Assembly (NCBI RefSeq): GCF_949628215.1
Contig: NC_134277.1
Location: forward strand, 88,959,963 to 89,023,962
Length of the DNA: 64,000 nt
From: Phalacrocorax aristotelis
Taxonomy: Eukaryota > Chordata > Aves > Suliformes > Phalacrocoracidae
Reading direction: 5' to 3'
The stretch's first letter is position 1. Each line of letters starts with the position of its first letter. The translations under genes were made by a program, and so were the position numbers. Below the pieces are notes generated by a model, which was not told the origin of the DNA, made no database searches, and saw nothing but the letters and a program-made list of their open reading frames with translations. Shown here piece by piece: positions 1 to 12,600 of this stretch.

Positions 1-480
1 TAGAAAACAATATATGAAGAGAAAGTTATCTTTGTGTTTTTTCATTTTGGATAACACTGCTTAAGCAAATACATTTTAAACATAACAGCGGTATTAGTTG
101 AACAAGGTTCAATGAAATGGAACAGAAATAGAACAAAGGAAGCATTATCATAGAGAATTAGAGAAGCAATAACCAGTTACAAGCTTAATTTTCAAGCATT
201 AATTGATCTTAAGCAACTGAAATATATTTGGATTCACTGAAGGCAACACCTGTGTTTAAGGAGTCTTTGTAAACTAAAAATCTCTAAGTAAAATATCCTC
301 TAAATCATCATTTTCCACCGCAGTAAGTACCAGTGCGGCCCTTTTTACGTTAAGGCTGAAATCCAATATACACACACAAAACACAGTAGCAGCAATACCC
401 ACATGTGAAAGATTTAACAGTTCAACATGCAAACTCCTCTAACTATGTTAATTACCCCAATCTCATTCTTACAGACTTAC
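1..480 (-). other. MARCHF6: MARCHF6 intron 15, 5' part
   Basis: AT-rich intron sequence. No match to the next expected exon (family residues after 445) on either strand, and no repeat recognised. Confidence 0.8.
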
Positions 481-615
481 CTCTCTCAGTAAAAGAATGA
501 AGGATGCGAAATAAAAGACGTAAACCATTCCAACTAACCAGTGCAGAAACATTGTGGTACCTGGGGCAGACTGAAAGCTCAATTCTCTGTCTTTCAAAGT
601 GGCATCAAACATCTC
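481..615 (-). CDS. MARCHF6: MARCHF6 exon 15 (residues 401-445), last exon in window
   Basis: Starts [14 protein letters not shown] and ends I-L-L-L-R-E, containing the sixth hydrophobic segment (about 422-442). The acceptor is TTCTAG and the donor is GTAAGT. The gene continues to the left of the window. Confidence 0.96.
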
Positions 616-3600
616 CTAGAAGGTTAAGTAGTAAACAGTTATGAATAAAGTTTGGCAAACCTCCACAGTTACTCATACTGTACTCATACAGTAGTTCATA
701 CATACTACTAGGCATTTAATTTCAATGTCTGCCTTGTGCTAACATATAAATAATGATAGCATTTAATTAGCAAAAAAAGGGAATAATTTGCAATAGGAAC
801 AGCAAATAAAGATCAATTTCTGATCAATTTCTTCTGACAGAAAGAAAAAAAGAAGTCAACACAAACACTAACGTACACTACGTAAGTTATAGATCAGTTC
901 AAAATGAAGTGGCACTGTGATGGAAGCAAATACTTATTCCCTTTAGCAAAATTCTATTTCTACTAAGGCTAGAAGAAATTAAGTGTCTCCATTTGAGACA
1001 AATCAGTTCGGTTTTCTTTTACCAGGGCAGAAAAAACTGTCCTTCTCAAATCCAAGCAAACACAGCATGTATGTTATTCAAAACGAAGAGATTGGACAAC
1101 TATTAAAATATGGAGCCATTACCATTTCACATAAGATGGCTATAAATAAGTTTATTCAGTACACAGGTTTGCCTGTAAGTTCATTATCACAGGAGTCTTG
1201 TAGATGTAGTAAAAAGGATTAGGATATTATTTTAATAGTAGTATGTTAATTTGTATTTAGTAACATAAAGGAAAATAAAATTAGCATTAAGCAGTACCTA
1301 AAACCCCTTTCCCTCTGGAAAAACGGTGTTTATAAAAACAGAAGAGTGCTGTCAAATTTATATCAACAGGTCTTCTCATCAGAACTTTTTTCCCCTTTAA
1401 ATAGAAACACTGTTAAATATATTTTATCCCATTTATTTCCATTCTTACCAAAGAGCATATATCCAGCCACCAGCCACAGATAAGAGGAAACACACCAATT
1501 TCAACCACCACTAACAAGGAAACCTTTAGGAAAAAAAGAAACAAGAACATCTCACTAGTTTAACAGAAATTGCTAAGAAAATTATAATGTAAGCTTAAAT
1601 TGAGAGGGTTTTTTGCTACACACAAAAAAAAATTGGATTACCTTGACAACAATATAGCAAACTCCTAATAAACGACGTGATCGCTGGAACTTAACAAGTG
1701 CTGCCAAACCCTGAATAGTTTTGTCAAGAAAACAATACTGAAAAATACTTTATAACATAGTTTGATTAATATGAAACACTATTTTGTGGCTTTTAGGAAC
1801 AGGAAATTTTATAAAAGACAGAAGTGAAATAGGAAGTATGTATTTTACCAGGGCTCTATTTTCAAAATTGTCTGTGACTCTGGAGGTCCCAATCTGATGT
1901 GCTGGATAACCCCCCCAAACATGCATCAGAAATAATGAGCAAATAAATAAATAATAATACTACCACCCTTCTTAATTTAAGCATCCAAAAGTTAAAATAA
2001 ACAAACAGTTGCCTTTGAACATGCCTGCCACAAGTAAGCAAGTTTCAAAACTGACGGCCTACCTTAAGTGGTAGCTTTCCTTTTCACGCAGTCTGAACCA
2101 AATTCTTACCCTGTCCAAAAGCTGGATGCATATTACAGTCTGGGGGGTTGTTCTGTTTTCTTTTAGGAGGTAAAACAGAGATATGCCAATCAACTGTTTT
2201 ACCACATTTGCATTGCACATTGGTATAGTGCGGTCTGAAGTTGATGTCAGCTTTGTGTACTCTTGAACAGAAAACTGCTAACAAATATTTATTCTTTCAA
2301 ATTGAAGTTAGTGCAGTCCCTTTAAAAACACGCAGCTAGAATGCAGACTTTTTACTTGTGACCAAATCCTTCTAGCTTTCAGGACTCTGCCGTTACTTGA
2401 TTTTCTCTGTAATAATGAGGGTTATCACCTCAAAGAAATCCTTGCTGCAAACTTGCAGTTGTTCAGAGACACAAGAGAAACTAAAACAACCTACAGTCTA
2501 AGGATCTGGTAGGATCAAAAAGATGTGAATGAATTTCCCATCATACCCTACATTATTTTCACAACCCCATTTTTCTTTCTGCTGCAATTACATAGCCCTC
2601 AGCAATAGTGTAAGGACAGTGAGGAAAACACAATGGTTCTACACTCATCTTCTCAGACAGACCTTCAAAATTAGTTGGAGGCCTTCAAGCAAGCACAAAA
2701 GCCTATGATTTTGTGTTGTTAAACATGTGCAAGTGTTCTGAAGAACACAAGAGAACAGAAGAGACCTTGTCTTCTGATTTCACCAAAAGAGCAGAGCAAA
2801 ATGGTAAACTAATTGCATTTGCATCATGTCTGTGCCTCCTCAAAATACAGCCAGAAAAATGATTTACACATAAAATCTGAACCAGGTAACTACTGACAAA
2901 AGGATACATGACAAACAATTAGAGTCACTGCTAGCAGAACATATCCGACTATAGTTGTAATCAGGCCTTCGAAGTGAGATGCTTGAACCTGGAGGGGAGA
3001 GGAAAAAAGGGAAAGTTTCAGTCTCTTAAAAGATTACATCTCCCTTTTATGTAATTAAAATCAAAATCTCTACTCCTCAAGAATGGCAATTTTCTTTAGT
3101 TTTTACGTATTTTAATGATCTACTGCTTTTTTTGGTGTCTCCTTCAAAAGTAGAAAATATTTACATTTACTGGAAAAGTCTAACAACTACTTTCTTCAAA
3201 CGTGAAAGAACATCATTACGTGAAACAAAAAGTGTCACCTTACACCACCTCACTACCTCCTAGCTTTCACTACCTATAATCAACGTCTATGAAAATTACT
3301 CAGTACACAAATTAAGAATGTACATGTGGAACAAGAGGCTGTTTAAAAACCAAAACAAAAATGTATGCATTTTTTAGTAAAAGGAGGAAACCTCACTTGA
3401 AACATAAATAATGGAAGTGGGAAAAATTCAGAGAATATTTATCATAGATTAAAAAAAAGGTTCGAAAAAAAACACCATGAGATGCACTCCAAGTTACTTT
3501 TGTGATCACAAATAAAAGTGGAAGGATGCCACAAAAATACTGTGGTTAAATAAACAGTATCAATTTTTTAACTTTGAAATTATAAAATAGTACTTACATA

Positions 3601-6600
3601 TTCCTCAAAGCCCAGGCCAACAATGGAGAAGTGACCAATATGGTATGGACAAAATGCTGCATAATGTAAGCAGAAAGGGGGGGGGGGGCGGGGGGGAAAG
3701 ACCATGAAAACTGCTAAATGAAGCCTTATTTGCAAGATGTGTATTGTAACACAGTGATTATTCTGCTTCTCATCAATTCTGTGAAAACAGCTAAAAAAAA
3801 AAAAAATCGCTTTCTGTGCAAGTATTTGCAGTGGTTATATAATTTTACAAATACTGAAAATTGCATCTGAATTCACACTGAAGACTATGAACAATATATA
3901 ACTACACAGAATAAAAGGGCAGTCTTTTCCCTCTTAGTTCATCTTGCTGTGTGCAAATTAAATTTCTCAGTCTTACGTACTAGGGTGGTATTGGTCTCAG
4001 ACTGCTGTAGGAACCTGTTCTGTATATTCACTTTCTCATGCACTAAAAGACTTAGGTAGCCATTTTACATCTTGGTCAGATGGGACTTGCTTTAGCAAGG
4101 TGTCAGTTTTAGTGCTTTAATTCTTAGGAATACCGTGAAAAATGTAAGCCCTGCAGAATTACGCAAAGGGAAGAGAAGATGAGGGGGAGAAAGACAATGC
4201 TTCAGTGAAGGGATAAGGAGCAACTGAGAAGTCTTGTACTTTGAATTAATGTACTAAGAACTGTCATCATTCCTGAGCGCTCACTCTTGCCAATTCTGAG
4301 GTCTCAGGAGGAATGAATTAGAAACCGCAGCACTTCCCCCTTTTTGGAAACCTGTGTATTTGCAACAGGATCAAGTAGCTTTTTTAGCTCACTCTGTGGT
4401 CTTCTAACCAAACTAGGAACTCAAACACCTTCCTTCAGTAGTGGAAGCAGCCAATAAGAAGTAAAGGAGCTGCAGTAATTGCAAGCTTTTATTTTTGCCT
4501 ATACTGCCTTCACTATATCATGATAATCCATGGGGACTACTGTGGACTAAACATACTCTCAAATGAAAAGCCTGATGGTCTTCTCTCTCCTCCTCATTTC
4601 CATATGACCAGTATGTACAAAAAACTACTACGAAAAGATTTAGCAGGACTTGTATTATCCTACTGCATGATCAGAAAGTTTTAATTTATGTCCCTTTCAG
4701 AGAAGTCAGAAATTACTGGGAAGAGCAAAAATGCAAAAGACAAAGGGAGGACTGGAGCTCTCCTGCCCAGTAAGACCAAGAGAAAGAAAAGGGAGATTTT
4801 TTTTAAAAAAAATTTACTCAACTCCTATAGACAGACTCATGACTTAAAAGTTGTATCTTTTTGATAGCGTTTTATGAGGTTATAGTGCAGTTTATCATGT
4901 TTTTAAGTAACTTTATGCTTTTATTAATATGGATCTATTAGAAATTTATCTTTTAAAGGAGTACAGACTCCTATGAGAGTACTAAAATGAGATATAGAAA
5001 ATATGAGTTAAGTTGAACTTAATTAACTTGTCCAAGATAACATCATAGGAGATTTTCTGGACCAGTAATTAAGGTTCCAAATGCTTTCCTTCTCTTATCT
5101 TCTGGGAAGTACCTCCTGTGACATTTGAACTCACCAGGACCATAATTACGACTAACTAGAGATTTGGCAGTTCTAAATTAGGCAGTACTACTTAGTGGGA
5201 ATGATAGTAAAAATAGGTTTGAGATGCACAAATTAAATTCCCAGATCTCCTGCTCAATTTCTGGGGAAAGTCATTCCCCTTCCCTTCTCTACTTAGTTTC
5301 CCACTTGTTAAAGCACACTTAGAGCTACTGAAAAACACTTCTATATGACAACCTTATTAATTATTATTACTCACTTATCATTGAACTTAAATTAAGATTT
5401 AGAAATTTCATAGTTATCTATTTATTAAAAAAGCCTAAATTTTATAGCAGCTAAAAATCCTAACTTCTGATAACTACAGGTCAAAATAGATTCATTATCA
5501 GAAATAATCCAAGTATTTTCTAACTCTTATTAGACCACTTATTGTTTTTTGTGAGCTAAATGTACATCATAATTCTTATTTTCTTTTGATCTGCCAGTTC
5601 GTTTCAGTTATTAGACGCGCTGAACACTAGTTCGGTATTGTGAGCTTTACTTTGCCAGTAAAAATTTCTTAGCTACAGTATCACTTCATTTTTTCAACTC
5701 AAATATTCTGCCAAGAAAGACCACTCAAAAACCCAAAGCAACATAACCTATCCCTTTCTAAACTGGTACTTCAAAGCAAGTGAAATTTTGTGTCTGGTAT
5801 CTCTTCAAGTATATAAAATGCTCTATCTTGTCACTAAAATGCTGCTGCTTCTGCATACAGCTGTGTCAAATTAACAACACTAATAAGCTTGAGCACCATA
5901 ATCCAAGAAGCTTCTGTTAGCAGTGAAACAGGCAAAACCGAGGCACAGGGAACAGCTGTTATTCTCCCATGTCATTCAACAGGTGTAAGGTTAAAAGAAA
6001 AAGTAGTAAAATACTTGTTACCCCTCCTTTCTGCAATAAAACCAGAGTGGAAATGTAAATTTACCCTACATATTATAAGCAGTAAATATAAAATAGGCGT
6101 TCAGAAACTCTGAAGGGGGCCTTACTGCTTTTTACAATAAGGCAGGCATTTTACCCTTTTGTTTTAGGATTCAAATAACTGAGAAATATACACCTACTGT
6201 TTGGGGATTATTTTTAAGCTGTGACAAATTTACGTCCAAAAAATTTTCCTAGTGCTAACTATACATGGAATCAGAATATGGGAATATTCCTATCTTCTAC
6301 TAGAAATAGACAGAGTCTTGCAAACATTTAAAGTTGCAGTTCAACTTCAGCATCTACAGGAAGGAGAAAGGAAAACAAAGTAAAATATACCACTGATTAG
6401 AATTTAGTATTTTCTAAAATTTAAGTCAAAGTTGTATGTACTAAGAAAAGTTGTTTTGGACATAAATTGAAAGTATATTTGACAACTCTACAGTCAGCTA
6501 CATTCTTGCATGCCGCCCTCCCCAATTTTGAGGTCCAAAAATGGATTACTGATGGAAAAAGTGATTTACCTATATCCAGAGAAAACTATAATGAGTAAAA

Positions 6601-9600
6601 GATATCCTAGCCATTCTTAAAAGTACTGCATTTGGTCATAAATGACATTCCAGGAGGTTCCTCCTTTAATTTAACAGTATTCCAAACAAGTATTACTTTC
6701 TGTGCTTTGGTTGAGATCATTAAGCTTTTTGTAGATTTCCTATTTTAAACCTATTCACTTAAAGGAATTAAAATTCCAAAACTAGAAACAAAGATTACTC
6801 ACATTCCCAGTTCGTTTGTAGTTCTGGTTTTAGATGTCACAATTTAGTCTTAGAGAACAGCCTTAAAATTAACCTGCATTATCACTTCACAAAGAAGGAT
6901 CTTTTTAAATCTTAAGAACAAATGATACTTACCGAACACAAGTATGAACAACGTATTTAATGATACCACCCAAAAGACATGTTCCTGTGAGGAGTTTGGG
7001 GGAAGGAGGGAGGAAGACGACAAGGAAACAGTACATAAATAGTCATTTAAATAAGTGACTTTACTTTTGTTTCTAAACTTCTTATTTCAACTGCCTATTA
7101 TTACCAACCTCAGACACCTTGTAGAGTCAAGGAATTTGCTCTAACACAAAGACCAAAACATGCAGGACAGATTGTGAAAGCATCTGCTTACATTCCTGGA
7201 CCATCTGCCTAGATAAGAGCACCTATATTTGCTTTAACATTCTTATTTTGTAAAAATAAGCTTTTATTTTAAAATCAATATAAATAGTTCCATCCTTAAA
7301 AAGAATTATATGGAATGTGTGGATATTTGTTTTATAAATGAAAATGTCCACCTGAACTTTTAACAATTAGACTTTGTCACAAGAAATCCATTAAGAAAAC
7401 CGACAGCTCCCACTCTAGAAATGACAGCATGTCTATTTTTTAAATATTACTTTTAGCTAAGATGTGAACTCAGCCATAAGTACATTGGAATGTCAGTCCT
7501 CTTGATATCAATATTTAAGGTCAATCACTAATGACATAATAAGCTACATTATTTTAAACGTGAGACATTACATTAGTGAGACATTTTAGTTCAAACATAA
7601 GACATTTATCCACTACAGTATCTAATAAATGCATTCATATAAGAATTATATTTCTTTCACACATTAAATAAATTAACATTTATACTGCTGGAAGAGAGTA
7701 CAGATCATTTTTCCTGTTAAAATACAAATGACTTCTCTCTTTAGAAGAAGCGATCTGGCAGATGATACCCAATGAATGTAGCTGTCATGGGCTAAAGTTT
7801 TGTTGCCATCAACTCTTAGCAGTCTCTCTCCCCTGACCCTGAAGTCAGAGCTAGGCATCTCCAACAGTCAGGTAGGATAAGCAGCAGAGCGAGCCCTTCA
7901 AATAAGCTATAACAAAGCCCACTAGAAGTTATGCATTATTTAAGTAAGAGTTTGTCAGGGAGATAATCAATACAGGTTCATCCACAGACAAGAGTTAGCC
8001 AACAGCCTTTTTAGGAGTGGTTTACTAAATTATCATAAAGATTTTTGGAACCAATTTAAAAAATACATGCTTCACAAGACAGACTGACTTTTGTGAAGAT
8101 TTTAAAGAAAGATTTGATACTGATACCAATTAAAATAATATTCAAGAGGGGAAAACTTCTAAGGAGGAACAAAAAACCCCAAATAAAGTCAAGAAACATA
8201 ACTGAAGATCTTAAATTTTAAATTCTAGTCTTCACTAAAAACTCACTAGTGGTGTTCTCGTGGTATCAGGGCAAATCAGAGAAGTCTGAATGACACTATT
8301 TTAATCATAACATAACAAGAAAAACTTAAGGCTAGAACAGGCATGTATTTTCAGTGTATACTTTTTTAAAGGTTCTAATTTTTATTTACAGTGGAGTACG
8401 TGATCCAAAGTTACCAGTGTCTTTTATGAAATCCCACTTTTATGCCAAACACACACAATTCTACTCTGTGAAACTCCTAAAAAAGACAGTTTGCTTGAAC
8501 ATGACATCATATGAAAGCCTCTTTAAAGAATATATATAATACGAAAATAGGGACTTCAAATAGAATATAATTTTAAAAAATACAGGTTGCTTAAAAAAAT
8601 AAAAGCCTTCTATAGAAATTCTTAGAATGCATGATTTCACTTACTAAAAAGACCAGAGATCCATCAAGTCCAAGCATCTGTGAAGATAAGTTAATTTACT
8701 CATCAGAAAAACTAAGCAAAACACATCTAAAATAAGCCTCATAGAAGCCTCTTTCACACCAACTTTTAACAACCAATATGGTCAAAAGCTTCTTTTATTG
8801 CTCGTCCTACAGAACCTGGACAAATTCTTAAAGATGAAGACAGAAACTATGTTCTTGTTCGACACAGTAAACTCAGGCAATCAAAGGCAGTGATACACAT
8901 GTGGAATATCTTAATACACATGTATTTACATATGGCAAACCAAACATATAATCAACTAATTTATAGGCTATTTCTCTCCAAGACTTTGAAGACTCTTGTA
9001 AATACAAAATCCTTGTCAAACATTCTAGCAATTGAACTGTTATTTAAAAACATGTTTAAACAACTCAATATTAAGAGGAAAATTTTTTTTGCTTCCTAAT
9101 TACAAAATACAAGTTTATGTTGCATTGAGAAGTCAAAGGTCAGCATTTTACGTTCAATGTATAAAAGCAGCTAACAACATATAGTGTAGCAACAGGATAT
9201 TGTTGCTACACTGTATGTTGTTAAGTTTAGAACTGAACTGGTCTACGGCTAGGGAAGACAGGAGACAAATCCTCCATCACTCTGCACAGCTGTTACAGGA
9301 CTCATCCACAGAACAGCCAAAACCAGAGCATCTATGGTGGCTTAGCATCAACAGACAAGGAGAAGGCTAAGGTACTCAACAATTTTTTTGCCTCAGTTCA
9401 CTGGTAACCTCTCGTAAGCCAATGGACCACAGGATGGAGACCAGGGGGATAAAACCTCTCCCACTGTAAGGGAAGATCAGGTTCGTGACCACCTGAGGAG
9501 CCTGGATATACACAAGTCTATAGGACCTGATGAGATGCATCCCAGAGTCCTCAGGGAAGTGGCTGATGTAGCTGCCACACAACTCTCCATGATATTTGAG

Positions 9601-12600
9601 AAGTCATCGCAGTTAGGTAAAGTCCCTGGGGACTGGAAGAAGCGAAACATTGTGCCCATCTTTAAAAAGGGTAGAAAGGAGTATCCTGGGAACTACCGTC
9701 CCGTGAAGATCATGGAACAGATCCTCCCAGAAGGTATGCTAAAACACAGGGAGGAGAGGGAGGTGATTCAAGGCAGCCAGCATGGCTTAACTGAGGGCAA
9801 GCCCTGTCTGACCAACCCAGTGGCCTTCTACGATACAGTGACTACATCAGTGGACAAGGGAAGAACTACAGATGTCATCTATCTGGACTTCTGTAAGGGC
9901 TGTGACACAGTCCCCCACAGCATCCTTCTCTCTAAGCTGGGGAGATATGGATTTGATGGGTGGACTGTTCAGTGGGTAAGGAATTGGTTGGATGGTCGCA
10001 TCCAGAGGGTAGTGGTCAATGACTTGATGGTCCAGATGAAGACCAGTGATGAGTGGTGTCCCTCAAGGGTCTGTACTGGGACCAGTACTGTTTAATATTT
10101 TCATCAGTGACGTAGTGGGATTGAGAGCACCCTCAGCAAATTGGCAGATGACACCAAGCTGAGTGGTGCAGTTGACATGCCAGAAGGACAAGATGTCATC
10201 CAAAGTGACCTGGACAAGCTGGAGAGGTGGGCCTGTGAGAACCTCATGAGGTTCAACAACGCCAAGTGCAAGGTCCTGCACCTGGGTTGGGGCAACCCTT
10301 GGTATCAATACAGGCTGGGGGATCAAGAGACTGAGAGCAGCCCTGAGGAGGAGGACTTAGGGGTACTGGTGAATGAAAAACTGGATATGAGCCAACAATG
10401 TGCGCTCGCAGCCCAGAAAGCCAACTATGTCCTGGGCTGCATCAAAAGCAGCGTAGCCATCAGGTCAAGGGAGGTGATTCTGCTGCTCTGCTCTGTTCTG
10501 GTGAGACCCCACCTGGAGTACTATATCCAGCTCTGGAGCCCCCAGCACAAGAAGGACATGGAACTGTTGGAGTAGGTCCAGAGGAGGGCCACAAAAGTGA
10601 TCTTGAGGGCTGGAGCACCTCTCCTATGAAGACAGGCTGAAAGAGCTGGGGTTGTTCAGGCTGGAGAAGAGAAGGCTGCAGGGAGACCTTATTGTAGCTT
10701 TTCAGTACTTAAAGGGGACCTATAGGAAGGATGGGGGCAATGTCTTTAGCAAGGCCTGTTGTGACAGGAAATGGGGTAATGGTTTTAAACTAAAGGAGGG
10801 TAGATGTAGACTGGATATAAGGAAAAAATTCTTACAATGCGGGTGGTGAAGTGCTGGAACAGGTTGCCCAGAGAGGTTGTGGAGGCCCCATCCCTCGAGA
10901 CATTCAAGGTCAGGTTGGACGGGGCTCTGAGCAACCTGATCTAGTTGAAGATGTCCCTGCTCACTGCAGAGACAAAACAAAACTCTCCTTTGCCCCCCAC
11001 TTCAAGGATTTCTTACTATTGCAATCCAGAGACTCCTACTTCACAGTTACTGCTGTAAAGTACTCGGTTCAAGGCTATTTTGTACTAGGATTTTGCACTA
11101 GGTTCCTTACACTAAGATATTAAGTTTTCACATATTTTACAGGGTAAACCAAGATGCAAGTATTTTTGAAAATTCAGAAAGCTTGCATGCTATTTTCACA
11201 AGATGAAATAGCAGAAAAGCATACCCCATTTTGATACTTAATGCAACTAGATGTCTATTGGCTACAATAGGAAATAGTTATGAGAGCTTGCTGAAACTGA
11301 TTTCTATATTCATGGAGAGGCACCAAAATATTTTCACTGAGGAGTGCATCAACATTTCCCAACACATAAATTGGGTTCAGAAATATAACACTTTTGTCTT
11401 GAGGTACACAGTAGAACGGTTCAGAAGCCTGAATTTCTGTATGTCCTTTTCCACTAAGTATCTTCCAAAACAAACTAAGAAGTTTTCACTAGTTACAAAA
11501 AAAAGGTCAAGACCTGTCCCTTGTGATGAAAACTGTATTTCTACTACACTGAATCAAGGCAACAACTATATCACAGCCTAGGAATACAGTGACTAGCTTT
11601 CCAACTGTCTACCATAGGCACTAGTGACGCTGGTAAATCACATGAAGCTGCTCTATCTACCTTCAGGCAGATTTTGCTGCATGCAGTGAGCTTTTAACCC
11701 CAATGTTGGCTATTTCTAAACCAGCCACAAGAAAATTAGTTCTTGAGTCTCTACACTACTCTATGATTACAGTCTACATGCATCTCACGCTCTAATTATT
11801 GTAATCCATATTGTAATCTAAATATTGTAATCCATAAACAGAACAGAAGCAATGTTACATTAAAATCTCTATCATTTTCTAAGAAATTTATCTTAACCAA
11901 ACATGTAAATAAACTACATTAACCAAAATTTCTAGTTCTCTCTTTAGTTCAATGCTTTCATGAAAACAAAAATTAAATATATATAATGCAATACCCATGT
12001 GCTCCTAATCTCACCTAGCATCCTCAATGGAAGCTACAATTCATTTCTAAACCTGACCAAGTTGAAGACTTCAGAGAAGTCTGTCCTAAAACATGTTTTA
12101 AGCTGCTACTATATTTCAGATCAAAGAAATGCCTTTTTGATAGTAGCATAACATTTGGTTTTTAGTACAATTACTTTTTTAGGTCACTAAAGCCTCTTAC
12201 TGATAGTTTTCATACTAAACAATAGTATCCAAATCTATCCCAAATGCATTTTAACACAACAATGCTACAAATAATTTCAAATATGAGTCTGAATTATTAA
12301 AGAAAATTATTCTTACTCACTCGCTCCCAAGTAAGCTCTTCTGCTGCTCGATCCCATTCCAAAGCATTCCAGTTCATGTCATCTGCGGAGACAATGGCCA
12401 TTTTTACAGCTGTTAGACTCACCCAAACCAAGATGTAACCACTCCATGCTATGTTTTAAATGAACAGACTTAAGTGCATAAGATTCAACTCGTAACTGCT
12501 AATAGCCTTTCAGCAAGCAAATGCTTCAGCACTCAGAAGAAAGATATGAAATTTGCAAGATAAGCTGAAGTGGGAATTTACAAAGCTTCCTTGAGTTATG

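Larger units (their letters stand above)
8678..12320 (-). other. MARCHF6: MARCHF6 intron 8
   Basis: A 3.6-kb intron holding a 52-nt hairpin (9172-9223) and a 1.7-kb CR1 fragment (about 9240-10968) in the opposite orientation to the gene. The remainder is AT-rich with no further feature recognised. Confidence 0.8.
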
